From: Chrysemys picta bellii
Lineage: Eukaryota > Chordata > Testudines > Emydidae
Direction: 5' to 3'
NCBI RefSeq assembly: GCF_011386835.1
Contig: NC_088796.1
Coordinates: forward strand, 65,423,468 to 65,487,467
Length of the DNA stretch: 64,000 nucleotides
The notes beneath the pieces are model-generated. The model did not search any database. It was not told where the DNA came from and saw only the letters and a list, made by a program, of their open reading frames with translations. Both the position numbers and the translations under genes were made by a program. How positions within the stretch are numbered: position 1 is the stretch's first letter; every line of letters starts with the position of its first letter. Positions 33,496 to 47,433 of the stretch are shown piece by piece.

Positions 33496-35269
33496 CTTAA
33501 TTAAAACATGTGGCTGAATTGTTTCCAGTCGAACAACCCCGCATTTCCTCTTTTCCTGGTGTCTTGTCAATAAGAGTCCTTCCATGGGGCATAGGACCTG
33601 ATTCTAGTTCCACTATTCATGATACATCTTTTCTATTTTACAAACATTTGAACATATAAATTAAAAACAAATATTTTATGCTCAGTTCTTCACTCCATGT
33701 CCCTTTGGCCAGAAATTGCTAACACATAGCCAAGTTGGAGTTTTGTCTTTACCACAGGTTCCACTGGTTACATAGTCTTTGGTTTTCTCAACAGACAATC
33801 ACACCAGGAGTGATCTATTCCTGTCTCCTTGTCCACCTGTCTTTGAGTGTAGCGAACTATCTATCTGTAGAGTCTCCTCTCTCCCAAGGAAATTCACCTC
33901 TGTATGGTTCTGTCTCTCTCTCTTCTGTGGTTATCTCTGTAGGCTTTCTCTGGCTGTCTCTGCTGTCTTATCAGTGTTTCCTGTTCCTTCAGATTCCTTG
34001 TCCAGGCAGGGTTTTAATCTCCCCAAAATTTGAGTAGTAGTCCAATATAATCAAGACCACTTTTTTCTTGAAGGTAAACGTCTGCTTCCACCTTTCCCAA
34101 TGGTTTGGTGGGCACCTCATCCACCGGCAGAAAGAGATGGTTACCATATATCAGGCAACTGGCAAGTGTCAAACCCTTCTATCAAAGAGTGGAGTTCTGT
34201 CCACATTCCTGGTACATCTTAAGCCCATCTAAGTTGCTGTCAATGCCCGGGGCGGGAGGGGGGGGACATATATTTTTGCATGGCATCCTTATGTAATGAG
34301 ACAAAGACAACAGTTCTCTGTCCTCAAAATATGATTCTATTCTGAACACTGAGCTCATCTCTTATTTGAAAATATGGTTTTGCTTTTACCGGTACTTGGC
34401 TTTTGTCTTCTGCCCACCTTGCTAGTGTCATTTGCTTGACAGCCTGTAGTTGGATGACCTTTCTGTATCCTCTTTGATTTCCATCAGCTTCACTGTTGAA
34501 ATTGGGGGGCTGAATCCATTAATATGCTGCACTATGTCTTAGTCCCCTTCCCCAACTGAAGTGTATCTATCTGTCTAGGCAGTAGTATCTGAGCACCTTC
34601 TTAGTTAAAGAAAGAGCAGTAAAAAACTTCCTCTCTCTTTCTTCCGCCCTGCTTATAGGAATAAAAGCTTGAATAGATTATGTAGACACTGTTTTTTGTG
34701 AGTTTGTGTGCGAGAGACAGAAGAGGGAAAACTAAACTGAAGAAATGGTTCCATTGTGGTTTTAGTCTTTTGCAGGGTGGGCAGATGACAGGGGAATCTC
34801 AATCCGAGTCTGTTTGTTAGGGCCAAATTTTCAGCAGTTCTTTGAAAAAAACATGCATTTGCATGTAAAGACAGTTGCATTTGCAAACATTCGAGGCATA
34901 TTTTCCACAGGTTAGTATTCCTTTTGAAATTTAGGTATTCCACTCCTTATCCTAAGAGCATGAAATCAATGGGACTTCTTATGTACTTAAATTAGGCTTA
35001 TGCATAAGTACCTTGTTGAATCATATCTCTGTTTGCTGGCCCCAGAGATTGTAAACCCCTATCACTTAACTCACACCTATAGCAGATAGATCTTTATTTC
35101 ATACCATAGGGGCTTGTATTTATGGTGCTGAAAATGCCACTAACTACTATTATGCCTATAAGTGTATATAAAGCCACAATGCATCACTCTTGTTCCAAGG
35201 ACAGCACCTGGTTGAGCAGACAATGAAATATGGATTTCCCTAAACAATGACTTTAGGTAAGAACACCTA
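33496..35269. other. Unclassified DNA
   Basis: No gene recognised. Segment 33730-34030 is pyrimidine-rich, so its two long overlapping plus-strand frames (100 and 84 codons) arise from composition. G-run at about 34257-34265. Confidence 0.4.
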
Positions 35270-35455
35270 GTTTTTTCATCAGTAGATCTCAAAGTGCTCT
35301 TCCCATTTTACACATGGGGCTATTGAGGCACAGAGAAGTGAAGTGTCTTGCCCAAGGTCACCCAACAAGCCGAGCTGGGAATAGACATCAGGTCTCCTTT
35401 GCCCACAGTTAGGGCTCTATCCACTAGGTCACACTATCTCACTCCACTAGGATAC
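35270..35455 (-). mobile_element. MIR-like SINE
   Basis: Minus-strand CORE-SINE: 'ttttacacatggggctattg', 'gaggcacagagaagtgaagt', 'cttgcccaaggtcacccaac', 'gctctatccactaggtcaca'. The best preserved MIR-like core in the window. Non-coding. Confidence 0.85.
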
Positions 35456-38400
35456 ACTGCCTCCCAAATACTGTATAAGATATTCTTCCATATACTGATG
35501 TCACTTTTTTAAAATCTTTTATAAATCTCCTCATCAAAGTTTGTGCTCATAAAATGTTTGATCCAAGTGGGTTATTGCCCTTATGCATAATTACTTTTTA
35601 ATTAGGATTTAACTGGAAAAAATCCTATTGACTCATGGCTCTGCTAGGATTACTTTTCTGCAAACAGTCCTTACATTTTTTGTATTAGTTATAAAATTGT
35701 AAAAAAGTTTAAAAAATGTGCCATAAATCTGCCTGACAAACTCAGTACTTCAAAGCACAAAGTTTCAAAAGTATTTGCCAGCCTCACAAATCTAGGATGA
35801 TTTTAACTGCAAGTTGAACTAAAGTCATTGCTCAGGTTTGCTTTCTCCTCCTCTGACTTTCTGGTGATTATAATGTTCTTTCAGGTCTCATCCATGTATG
35901 CACACCCACACCATCATCCCCTCAGCTTTTTAAGGCTTTTAAAATAATATACCGCAGAAGTGCTATTTTCAGTGATACATATCCTACTGCCTATGTGCCT
36001 GCTGTCAGCCCTTCTTGACTCTTTATTCCATCTTACTCATGCTCAGAGCGCATTCAATCTCTTCCTTCCAAAGGGTATGTTTTTCTGCATTTTTCCTTTT
36101 GTAAACTCACTCTTCATTGGGAGCCTAATGAGTACCTTATGAGATGAGCATTGAGATGAGCATTGAGTGCACCAGGTGAATAAGATCATTAGCTTTTAGT
36201 TGTTTTAATTGTTCACCAGAGTTCGTTAACCCTGGCAAAGTGTTCACTGTGGCTCTATAAAATACTTTAGTGTAATGAAAGACAAACCACTAGCCAAGGG
36301 GAAATCACATTCCCAGGGGCTGTGCAATGCATCATTCTGATTTAGTTTAGCTGCTAATTGTTAACCCAAAAAAGAATATTGATTGGAAAAGTTGCTGACA
36401 CAGTGCTTACCTCTGTGATTGTTAGCTTTTAACCCAATTTATGTATGTCTGATCATTGCTTTAAAACTCTAAAATACCAGCTATGATAAATTGGAATTTA
36501 TTTTGTTAAATAAAAATATTGCCAGAGAGCAATTGTCAGTTAAGAAATTAGATTTAATTTCCCTTTGTGACTAATTAGATGTTAGCATCTCAGTTCTCCT
36601 TCTGCATATAATTAATGTTTCTAATCAAATATTTCTTCATTGGATCTGCAGATGATACTATGGGGTTTGTCATCTGCACTGATAATTTGGGTTTTGTTAT
36701 CAAATATTATTCTTCTCTTCATGGAAAACTTTAGTGAAATAAATTGTTTGCTGCATTACACTGATGGGATTTCTAAATGCAAATGGTATAAAGTAAGAAA
36801 AGATTGTGGAAGTATTTAAATTGTTAGGAGTTTTGGTTTGGAGACAAATAGTCAACTTGATATCAACATTTAAAATAGCTCAGCAAGATCAGGAGTTTAT
36901 AACCAGGGATAACAACTACAATTAAAAAGCTTTAGATCTGCCATTTTTTCAGTGCATAGTCAAGTCACACTTCATATCACTTAATCATGAAAAGGCTGCT
37001 ATCATGATGATTAAAGCTTAAAATTTTAAAATGGCATATAGATCCTCTTGGGTGAGAAGACATATAAAGATCAATTTGATACTGGCTTACTTCATGATTT
37101 ACTTTGTACTATATATCTTTCCTAATTTTTTTTAACATAACTTTCTTTGTGATCTACTCAAAAGATGCTTCTTGAAAGCACTGTGTTGCCATAATGTTGG
37201 GGCAGGAAACTAATTCCATAAAGACTGGAAACATTTAAATTCTAGATTTGGAAGTGTATCTTATATTTATATAGTGCTTTGCATGCTCGTCCTGGAGTAC
37301 AGCAAAGTACTTTACAAATTCTCTGTGGATACCAAAAATCTCCCAGCAGTGAAGCATAGCAATCCCAACGCAGGGGTTTAACAGTGCACAACAACAGTGT
37401 GGTCTAATTTCTAATAACTTTATTCTCACAAAATAGATCCTACTTTCACAAGTAGTCCCAAGTCAATGGGTCTAATTGTGGAGTAAGTTGCTTCTCAACA
37501 TGAATAAGGGTTTCAAAATCTGGTCCTATCTAGCTGAATGCCAAATCCAGCTGAAATTGTAGGAGAAATTTAGGCAGGCGGGATGCCATTATTCAAATTG
37601 GATTCTTGCAAAAATGCTGAATCAAGTATCTCTATTGTTGCACAAAATTCCATTGCATCTTTATGTTTAAACACTGTTTCCAAGACTGTGTAGGCACATT
37701 TTGTGTAGGCATCCATTTGCATACAACTATTTTTGTGTGCAAAGCAGGTAATTGTGTGAGAAACTGCCTGGCCTATGTGTAAAAGTGCAAATTTGCATGT
37801 GCATTTGCAGGATTTGCACATGCAAAAGTGTGTGCATGTGAAATATGTCCATAGAGTTTCACAGAGTACTTTGAAAATTTTTCCTTTATTGAGCACAAGT
37901 AGTCAGGATCTTGGTTTCATTATGTTTCACAGTGTTTCTGAAAGACAAAGCCAATAGTATCCTCTGCAGAGCCAATGAAGAAATATTTGATTAGAAACAT
38001 TAATTATATGCATAAAGAGAGCTTAGAAGCACAGTGACAGCACCTATGAATTAATAAAACACCAGCATAATCAAATTTCAGAGTAATTCATCTATACACT
38101 GATCTGCTGGCACATTTAGTAGCAAAACATTTGACTAACTTTTAGGCAGAGATGAGTAGAAAATGCCTGTCCTGTCCCATGCATGCACACCAGTGAAAGC
38201 TGATTAGACTGTTTATCGGGTATTAGAGATGGGGAAAAGAACTGTGATTAAAATAAGAACCAAAACAACTTTTCCTTAAAAAATAAATGGAACTTAAAAA
38301 AATGTTCAGCGAAATATCTAATTTTAATTTTCTCTTTTCAATCTGCTCTCCACTTCCTGGTAAAAGCTAGAAAAGTCAAAATAGCATTTTTTTCTTGTAG

Positions 38401-38546
38401 CATTTTCAGCACTTTCAGTTCAGGTCCATAGTGGATGACAAAAGAGAACAAGACTTATTTGAATATGCCAGAACTACAAAAAAGATAAATTTTCAAGGAC
38501 TCTCCCTGCTCTCCTATCTTACTAAAGCTGCTCCCCAGAATAGAGC
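35456..38546. other. Mostly unclassified AT-rich DNA
   Basis: No gene found. Segment 36210-36700 is free of recognisable repeats and dense in TAAT/ATTA and ACAAT-like words, so it may be unique, possibly conserved non-coding DNA (inference). 37690-37860 has several 'ttgcatgtgcatttgca'-like words in both orientations, which explains the overlapping ORFs there. Confidence 0.4.
37258..37325 (-). repeat. Possible MIR-like SINE fragment
   Basis: 'atatttatatagtgctttgc' and 'agcaaagtactttacaaatt' resemble the minus-strand SINE word order (tatagcgcttt ... aaagcgctttacaaa). Very short. Confidence 0.4.
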
Positions 38547-38591
38547 GCAACAGAGGGTCCTGTGGCACTTTTAAGACTAACAAGAGTATTG

Positions 38592-38629
38592 GAGCATAAG
38601 CTTTCGTGGGTGAATGCTCACTTCATCAG
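38592..38629 (-). ncRNA. Hammerhead-ribozyme-like motif, Penelope type B, left arm
   Basis: On the minus strand: CTGATGA, one extra A, then GTGAG...CCCAC (stem II with one A-C mismatch), GAAA, GC-TTAT-GC (a 2-bp helix III) and TC at the expected cleavage position. This is the order of a minimal type I hammerhead, which Penelope-like elements are known to carry. The extra A after the core and the lack of a clear stem I make activity doubtful. Confidence 0.5.
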
Positions 38630-38641
38630 ATGCAAGTGCGT

Positions 38642-38679
38642 CTGATGAACTGGGCATTCAGCCACGAAACCTTATGCTC
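38642..38679 (+). ncRNA. Hammerhead-ribozyme-like motif, Penelope type B, right arm
   Basis: CTGATGA, extra A, CTGGG...GCCAC, GAAA, CC-TTAT-GC, TC. The core boxes are perfect, but stem II has lost its outer pair and an inner pair, and helix III has one mismatch. Less likely active than the left-arm copy. Confidence 0.42.
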
Positions 38680-38763
38680 CAATACTCCTGTTAGTCTTAA
38701 AGGTGCCACAGGACCCTCTGTTGCTTTCTACAGATTCAGACTAACAGGGCTACCCCTCTGATA

Positions 38764-41700
38764 CTTGTCCCCAGCAGATGCTCCAGCAGATAACCTCTAA
38801 GGCCCTGAACAAGCAAAGCATATGAGTATTCCCATTGACTTATTTAGGCATGTGTTTCAATGCTTTGCTCCATTAGGGCCTAAAGCCTCAGCTTGTCTGT
38901 CTCAATACAGATCCCTCCTCAATATTTTTTGGCAGGAGTGGGGCTCTTCTCCCCTTCCAGATGCCAGGAAGATGCCTCCCCCTCCATTTTATTCCCACCC
39001 ATGCCTGTTCCTGAGGGCAACAGCAACCATCACAACTTCAGATTTTGCTTGCTGTTCATCACCTGCCCATTAAAATGGCTAGATGTTTTGACTATGGGTG
39101 GAGTTTCTTCATATAAAAGTGTGGGGGCATCAGGGCAGCTAAACCAAACTAAATTAACATGATTATATTTTCAGCATACCAAGACTGATCTTTTATTCTC
39201 CATAAACCCTCACTTATCTTAAAAGGGAGGATCAGCTAAAATAAAATAATAATAATTAATAATGGCTTAAGCTAAGTAAAATGAGAACTATTTTACTTTG
39301 TTACAGTATACTAATAACATGTTAAATTATAGTTGGGTTTTTATTAAATGTACAATGTTAATTACTAAATTTAATAATTCCTACTTGATCAGTCACAGAT
39401 TAAAGATCTGTGTCTCAATGAAGGTAACCCATTTATTAATGTATAGACATAAGCTCTTGTATGGAATGAAACATGATGCCTCAAAATGTGTTTTATTGGA
39501 TCTGTGATTTAACATAAAGAGACATAAAAATGTATGTAGCCAGCCAGTTTCCTTTTGAAAAGACACCTATAGAGTCTGAAAACAATATTTGTTCCATAAA
39601 TTGTCTAAAATAAGCAATACTAAATAAAGGGGCCAAAAGCCACCTGGTTCAGATGGTAGCACAGGAAGAATCACTGTGTTTTGCTAATTCCACCCACTTT
39701 AATCTAGCCATCTTCCTTTGGAAAATGTACTGTCATAAAGATGGAAGAAATGTAAATCTGGAGACATATTCTTTTTGGAGATTGTCAGGCCACTAGTACA
39801 TCAACAGTTTAGCCGGCAGATTGTTGTCATCCTCTTAGAGATAAATTATAAATGTCAGAGATCTTCACTGCAATCTTATAGGAGAATGAGGTTTCAAGAG
39901 GTAGGATGACTCATCCTATATTTTGCCCTTATTTGCTGCTTAATGTCCCAATGGCCCATATGTAATAAAGGTAAGAAGTACTTGATAGGTAAAGTATGGT
40001 TTAAGCAAAGGATCAGGCTGAAACCTGAACTTCAGCTTCCATAGCCCTAAACTGATTCCCTTTTTTAAAATTCTCAATCCCTATTTCAACTAAAGGCTGG
40101 GGGAAACACAGGCCAGGTTTCAGGCTACTGTGAATTGAAATCAATAGCAAACCCAAAAAACAGCTGCCTTCATAAATCATAAAGGAGCAGTAAAAGGCAC
40201 AAACAAATGTACTTTTTCTTTGCAGTTAACCTTTAAAACTGTTTAAAATGGATAACACTGAATTTCTACTGACTGGTTAACTGCCACACAGGAGACCATT
40301 TCTCACAGTAAAAAAATGCACGTATTTGCTATTATATTTTCTCCCTTAAGATAAACATTAAGCGTTCATCAGTTTTCAATATAAATAATAATAATAATTA
40401 ATAAAGTGAGAGCTTCAGCCCTTGAAATCATATTTTGTAGGACATACTTCAGGCATTAATATTATATAGCTACCTTATTTTAGTTTTCTTAGAGTCATTT
40501 ACTGACAGCATTCATATTCTTCTGAATCCAGTTCCAGGAATGAACCATTGCTTAGAGTAAACTGTGATCTGCTTTATAAATCTTGTCATGATGTATTCCC
40601 ACATCCCCTGTAAACTGCCTGAAGATTCAGGAAAAAGGATTGGGTCAATCTTGCATGGCTTAGTCGTTTGTTCATCATATGGTCTAATCACATTTGTGCA
40701 CATTACTTGTCCCCTTATCTAAACTTGACCTTAAATTGACCTTGATGATGACAACTAAAGGAAACAGTTGACTCTGTACATGTTGCTGAGAGCAGTTACA
40801 TTTAAAAAAATACTAACAGATAGGCAGGCCACACAACTGCTGTGCCAGATGAAATTATTTGATCTTACTTTTGCAAAGACAATAAAGTGCTTAGAAAACT
40901 CCAACGTGGTTTAAAACTTGGATATATCTTTACTGCTAGTTTTTAAAAGTTAGGATGATGTTTACCTCATATTGCTAGTAGTTAGTCTAATCTATTGTTC
41001 CCCAAATAACTTTCAATCTTAAACTGACTGAAAAAAAATGTACAGATATTCAGTCAAAAAAAAAAAGAGAGAGAAAATGAACACATATTTATTCTTAGAC
41101 TATATCAATATGGTGCATGACCTCTTTGGGAGCTGAACACGTCTCTGATACAGTAGTGTTTGGAAAACAATGCATTCTGAGGAATATGCCTATAAAACTA
41201 TGAGAGAATATTTTATAAAACTTAAAACACAAGTAGTAGTTGGCTTAATATAAAATATGCCTGAGACTCAACCAAAAAATACATATCATTCCAGACCTAA
41301 ACAGAAAACAGATTTCTCACCCTCCTACACATTCAGGGTTATATTTGGATACTCTTCTCCAAGTCCACAGATGAAGAAGAGAGTCCTCCTTGCAAAGCCA
41401 GTGTGTCAAAACTTTTGTTCCTACCTGAGGTATTAGACTTCCCATTTCCCAGCCCTTATCACTGGGGGTATTGAGGCAGGTTTGCAAAGACATCCCTCTG
41501 CGATTGGCATTCATCTAACACAGGATCTACTCCCTATGAAAAATGTGTTTGGCTCTTTGTGCACAGACATAGCTGCAATTTAACTCAAGGTGAAAAGGTG
41601 GACTTTACACCATGTCCTGTGTCAACAGACTTAGCATCATATTTTTTAAAACAAATACAGTTTTAACTAGAATAAGTGACTATATATTCTAATGTTTTAT

Positions 41701-44700
41701 AAACTACCTAGAATATTTTGACAAGTTGTAAACTACATTTTAGAACTGTTGCCAGCTTGATTTGAAAGGGAAATCACCTGCAAAGATGTGATACAATGCC
41801 TTGCAAATAGAAATATATATTGTTGGTAGCATAAACAATATATTGAAAAAAAATCTGACATAAAAAGAGCTATGAAAACTACGTCACAACTGAATACCGA
41901 ATCCTACAAGTTGTCACTTTTCCTGTTTTACAAGGTGAAAACACCTTTGTATGACAGGAGTAGGTTTTTTCCAGTTTATATAAAATTATGGAAATCCACT
42001 TTTGGCTTTGCTAGAAAAAGCTGATATTGTAAAAAAGTCTGCACAGCTTGCAAAGAGATAGCAAAATGTCAGTGCCTCAAACTAGAATGCACACTAATTC
42101 ATGTTAAGTTGAAGGATTTGGGTAATAATTTGTAAGATGTGGGAGTGGGGTTCTTGTAAAAAGTATTGGTTTCTAGCAAGCATTTTGGATTAAATTGTTC
42201 TGTCATGGAATCCAACATGATGATTTGCTGATTTTTGCTGAGAATCTCTTTGTCTTTGGCTCCACATAACATCACCCCAACTGAGATCTGTGTGCCTGCC
42301 TTTGAGGGTGAAATTTGTCTCAACATTTTCTTAAGGCCACTTAATATCTACTAAATTCTTCTGTTACATAGATGAGTGTGCCCATTTGCCTAAATCCTGA
42401 CCCCCATGGAAATCAGCAGCAGCTCTTCCATTGTTTTCAGTGAGACCAAGTCTCATTCCAAAATTCTTATCTAGAACTTATCTTATCTTGATAAAGTGCA
42501 ATGGTGATTTGAACAGCCCAAGATTCCTCTGAACATTTTCAGTATTTCTTATGCCAAACCTGTGTGTTTCTTTGTAACACTTATGCATATTTGGGGTAAT
42601 TGAAAGAACTTCATTCTTAATCCAAAGTTAATGGGAATTTTGAATTAATAAAGCTGAGAAAAAACTGAAGGGTGGAGCTCTTATTTGTTCTGCACTAACA
42701 AAAAACATGCCTCCACAGCTCCAAATCTTGTCATCCTATAGAAAGTGAGGGTCTGAAAAAGTGTGATTTATTCAAAAATAGAGTGCTTTTTATGGTCTCC
42801 AGGAAATACAAATTACTCATTCATGTTCTGCAGTCTGAATATCCTTCTAAGTGAACTCAGGCTTCAAAAGATATTAGGCTTTCCTTGGAGATTTCAAAGT
42901 TAAAAGAAGTTAATTCTATCAGAGCTATGGAAATTGATAGTTTGTGTGTGTGTGAGATTTCAAGGTAGTGTGGCTGGCACCTGTGCCAATCTCCCCACCC
43001 TCACTGCAGTGCAGGGACATATCAGATAGGTGTCAGGAACAGAGGGTGCAGAACACAGTTTGGCTCTGTTTATTCTCAGGTGGCATATGGTACTTAGGAT
43101 CTATGCACAGCTGGAGTAAGTAGGACAGTCCAGTGCAGACCTGTCCACAGATTAGAGAGCTATCACTGTCTACCTTATACTCCCCCCCTATACCTCTCCT
43201 GCACTTTGAGGACCTTTGCACACAAAAGAGTCTGGGCCAAAAATTCACTGGTGGCTCTAGGTCAAAATGTTGGGTTTGGTACTGTTCCATGTGGTTTACT
43301 CTTGCCTGTAGACATGCTCATTAATTAACAGCACTTTTGGCAGTGCTCTTCACTGCTCTTTTGAAACTGTCAGGTTATTTAAGTAAGTCTAGCTGCTGCT
43401 GCTTTGGAACCCTCTCTTGAAATGTTTGAGCAGCTGTACACACATGGATCCTTTAGCTGAAAAAGTGTGTGTGTGTGTGTGTGTGTGATTGTTTTTGTAA
43501 AATTAGCACCAGTCCAGGATGCATAAAATTAACAGAGAAGTAAATTTATTTCATTCAAATTGTATATTCTGATTTTTCTGAGTGGGAGTGGCGTACCAAC
43601 TTCACAAATGGGAAGAACCCATCAATCACTATATTTCCATTGGAGTTTGTTTATTTGTTTGTTTGTTTCTGAAGCATAACATTTTGTCTTCCAAATGTTT
43701 TGCTGGTCAAAGTAAAATGTGTTTACACTCGTGGTTTCTGGATATGCAGCTAAGAAGAAGTGAATATTTTCACTGCCCAAGAAGGAACTGGAAAGTGCTC
43801 TTAAAGCTTATGTCATTTTCATGCAAAGATGAGAAGAACCACAGATACAGCTGCAGAATCTCTTGAGCACACTTTCAAGCCCTCAATCAAATGAGCAAGA
43901 ATTTGAAGGCCATCCCTGTATCCCTTCTGTTTCTCAAGTGTGCATTCACAGATTCGCATGAGGGTTTCATGTATTTCCCATCATACACATTTAGATATAT
44001 AATAGGTTTCTGCAACCTTGGACTGTTCTCTGGACCCTAGCCACCTACACTGAGCAATAAGGGGACAAAATTGAAGAAGCTTTTTAGCTTTTATAGCGTA
44101 TTGATTTTTATATTTTCTGATGTATTAGAGCAATTTTTCAAATGTATCCGCCTTACCTTGATATCTTGAGTGTGGAGAGAGGATTTCACATTTATTAGCT
44201 TTGCTTTGGTGAAAAAAATATAGCAGTAGAAGTACTTCAGTGTTATCTTAGGGATATAAATGGTTTTGGTATAAAAAAAATCAATTCTCAGAGTAAAATT
44301 TAAAGCTTGTGTGCAAGTGTTACATAAAAAGCAGACAACAAGGAATGCACTTTCCCTACTAGGTAACAAAGATGGTTTTAAAAAGTACAGTCCTGAATTG
44401 CAGTTGAACTCATTGATGCTCAATACTTTTCAAATAGAAAAGTTCTATCTTAATGGAGAGCATATAATACGGTAAATAATTTTTTATTATCTCTGATCAT
44501 CCGTGGCAGCATTAAAAAAGAAGTGCTGCAGAAATGTCTTCTCCAATGGGAACACTATTTTCTCAGAGCAGAGGCAATGAGAAAAAGTGTGAAGCATTTC
44601 ATGGTAAGAATGTTTTGTTTGGAGTTTTGAATTTTTAAACACTATAAACAAGCAGATGATGTATCCTGCAGCTGCAGCTTACAGTATCCAGGCCCAAGAG

Positions 44701-47433
44701 GTGAAAGGAATTCAGTTTTCTTGTCTTTTATCACAATAACAGTGTGATTTCTGTTTATCAAATGCTATTCACAATTAACAATGTGCTTTGCCTAACCCAC
44801 TTTGTTAACTACCGATATTATTTCAGTTGGGTATTGTGGATACCCTCTTCTCCACCTACACACATTGCACTCACCTAAAGAAGTATCATCATTTCAGACT
44901 TTATTAGGATCAATTTCTTCCCTCATACAATGGATACAAATTTCAAATTATTTAAACCATTCATGCATTAGGACTGGAAACAGCCTCTTTGTGTATATTC
45001 TGATCTTCTGTAATGTTGCTTTGTTCCAAGAGGCCACCATTATCAGATCCATATGATGTTCACAACACAGATACCATATTTTCCTGTGACCATCGCCCCC
45101 AACAGGCTTCTAGTTCCCCTTTCTAGTTGCCTTGTCTTTGGTGGTCAAGTATTTATTGAAGTTAAAGAATACCAGCTTTACATAAGTTGTATAGCTTGTG
45201 GGAGAAGAAAGCACAAACTCAATTTTCTATATGAAAATAGTACATTTTGCAATTTATTCCTGAACAGGGACCTATACTGTACAAATACACATTTAGGTCT
45301 GATACATCACCCTGAGGGTGTTTCCCTTTTTGGCAAACCAGACAGACATAAGTGACTACAATTTTTTTTTTTTTGTAAAATAAAAGCAGTGAAACCACAT
45401 ACAAATGGAATTAAATAGAAAAGGGGGTTGGTCAATTTTCATAATGGCCATATTGCCAAGGCTTTTCATAATTTGCTTGCATCCTACCCTGGCTACCTAG
45501 CAGAAGTCATTTACAAATGGCCCACCTAATAAATGCTCATTAAGAACCCTCAAGTTGAAAAGTACCTTAATCTCTTCCATATAGCTCTCTAAATCTGATG
45601 GTTTAGAAGTATTTTTGATGGAACTTTCACATACCTATTAGGTGATTAGCAACCTAATCTGTGTAGATTATGGGCCAAATATTGCCTTGTAGTTGCAAGC
45701 ACATGCACCTTCTATAGACATCAGTGGAAGTACCACATACAAATCAAGGGCAACATGTGGTCCTAAACATAGACTATAAACTAAAAGACCCTGGAGATCT
45801 CCTACTGACAAAAACAAACAAACAAAAAAACAACAACAACACACACACACAAATCACCCTGCAGGAGAGGAATAGTACCTGACCTTGTGGGGTTGGAGCT
45901 ACATTCTCCTCTCCAAAGAAAGGATCCTGAAGTCTGCAAATGCAGATTTCAGGGAAAGCACAGAGCTATTCCATGGATATCAGACCACCTGTGAGAAGAG
46001 ACATCCTTGCTGTCCTGGCCCAACTACTTCTAAGAAAACTCCCTGAGAAGCCTTATTGATATTGGCTAATCCACCATGTATGTGCACTACCCCCTTCTGT
46101 GGGAAGAGAGGGAATATGGTTAGATGCTACAGACCTCAATCCTCCCGAAAGCATGGATTTTCTACCAGAAATGCACCAGGTCCCAGAGGGAGCACACTTC
46201 ATAGAATAATTGTCACCCCAACTCGGGCTTGCCCTGTCTAAAATTGCAGAGCTATTCCCATAATATTCCTGCAGTGGGACTCAGGGAAGGGGCACTATTT
46301 CAGGGAGTCACTGCTGCTTATTTAATTCTGCAATCTCCAGCTAAGTTCTGCCTGCTTTTGCTTGCCTCTGTCAGTGTAATAGGAGAGAACCCTTGAACCT
46401 CCGATAATACAACCTTAATGATTAACTATTCCTTGTCTTTTGAAATGAGAATGCAGTGTAAAAACATTTTTGTATGAATTTCAAAGATTAATTTGCAGTT
46501 GCTTAAAGTTTTAATTGAACAATTTGCAGAGACAGCACAAGGATTGTGTAGTTAAATATAGGCAACTCTCTGAAAATTATTTGGAAACTGTCATTGATAA
46601 AGTTGATCATTGATCAACCTTGATTTCACTCTTTTTTTGGACAAGTGTTGGTGTGAGTCTGGATTTGACTTACATCTCAATAATACATATTTGAGTTCTT
46701 ATAGGTGTAGCTTGCCACACTGGTATCAGACTAGAAAGAAAAATGGGAGTAATTGCTGTGAACTATTAGATGGAGATCATGGAGACGTGAAAGTTTTGCT
46801 CATGAGGCCATTATAAAGGTGTGTATCAATATCCTAATAAATTAATCTAGTGTCCAGTATCTTTATTAGGGTCTTGATTAATATGACTACTTAAATGCAA
46901 CCATATTAAACCTTTTTTATTTAGTTTAATATGTACCAATAATAATAGTTAGTTCCTCTGGATCATGGCTATTTGTATTGAGTAAGATGAAGGTGATCCA
47001 GACTAAGGTTCAAATGGCCTAGTGAGTCAGGGAGTTATAGGCCATGTGTGATATAATATGTGCTATACTCTCACCCCCCTTAATTCCCCCCACCCCGATT
47101 TTGTTCATTTGCTCTATAAGAAAATGAATAAAGACATAAACAAAGTTTCACGTGTGTTATTTTCACTGAGCTGTTACAGGAAAAGCAACATCAGCCAAAC
47201 AGGATTGTGTACTATCTGAAGACTGTGTTAGCAGATTTCTTTTGATTTTTGTGGCTCTCTGACTGAGTGGTGATATTGATCAGAAAATGAATTAAACATT
47301 GTTAATGTGTTGATGACCACAGGATGAGTGATTGGCAGAGAAACTGTAAGAACTTTTGTATATGAAACACTTTGGGAAGATGATGATGCCTTACAACCTG
47401 CATCAGGGACACAGCATTTGTCTTTTGAGGCTC
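38764..47433. other. Long stretch without recognisable genes or repeats
   Basis: AT-rich throughout. It holds AATAAT-type simple tracts (about 39246-39262 and 40384-40404), A-runs (41037, 41055), a GT microsatellite (listed), a TTTG tract at about 43647-43669, T14 at about 45361-45374, and a CAAA/CAA/CA compound tract at about 45810-45852. Open frames up to 110 codons (44091-44423 minus) lack domains. No splice-bounded exon could be supported. Confidence 0.4.
43465..43487. repeat. (GT)11 microsatellite
   Basis: Uninterrupted GT dinucleotides. Confidence 0.95.

Larger units (their letters stand above)
38547..38763 (+). mobile_element. Penelope-like element tail, type B, head-to-head hairpin copy
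   Basis: Two tails face each other. The left arm 38547-38630 is the reverse complement of the right arm 38641-38724 with 6 mismatches in 84, around a 10-nt loop (38631-38640). After the right arm comes 'ttctacagattcagactaac' and 'agggctacccctctg', the distal end of the tail. Inverted tail pairs are a known insertion form of Penelope elements. Each arm carries a hammerhead-like motif (separate entries). It encodes no protein. Type B shares the plan but not the sequence of types A and C. Confidence 0.85.

Noticed and set aside
33735..34037. 100-codon plus-strand ORF with hydrophobic stretches
   Set aside because: The DNA is a pyrimidine-rich tract, which yields Leu/Ser/Phe-rich frames in more than one register.
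44091..44423. 110-codon minus-strand ORF
   Set aside because: AT-rich, no motif, no start context or splice signals that I can defend.
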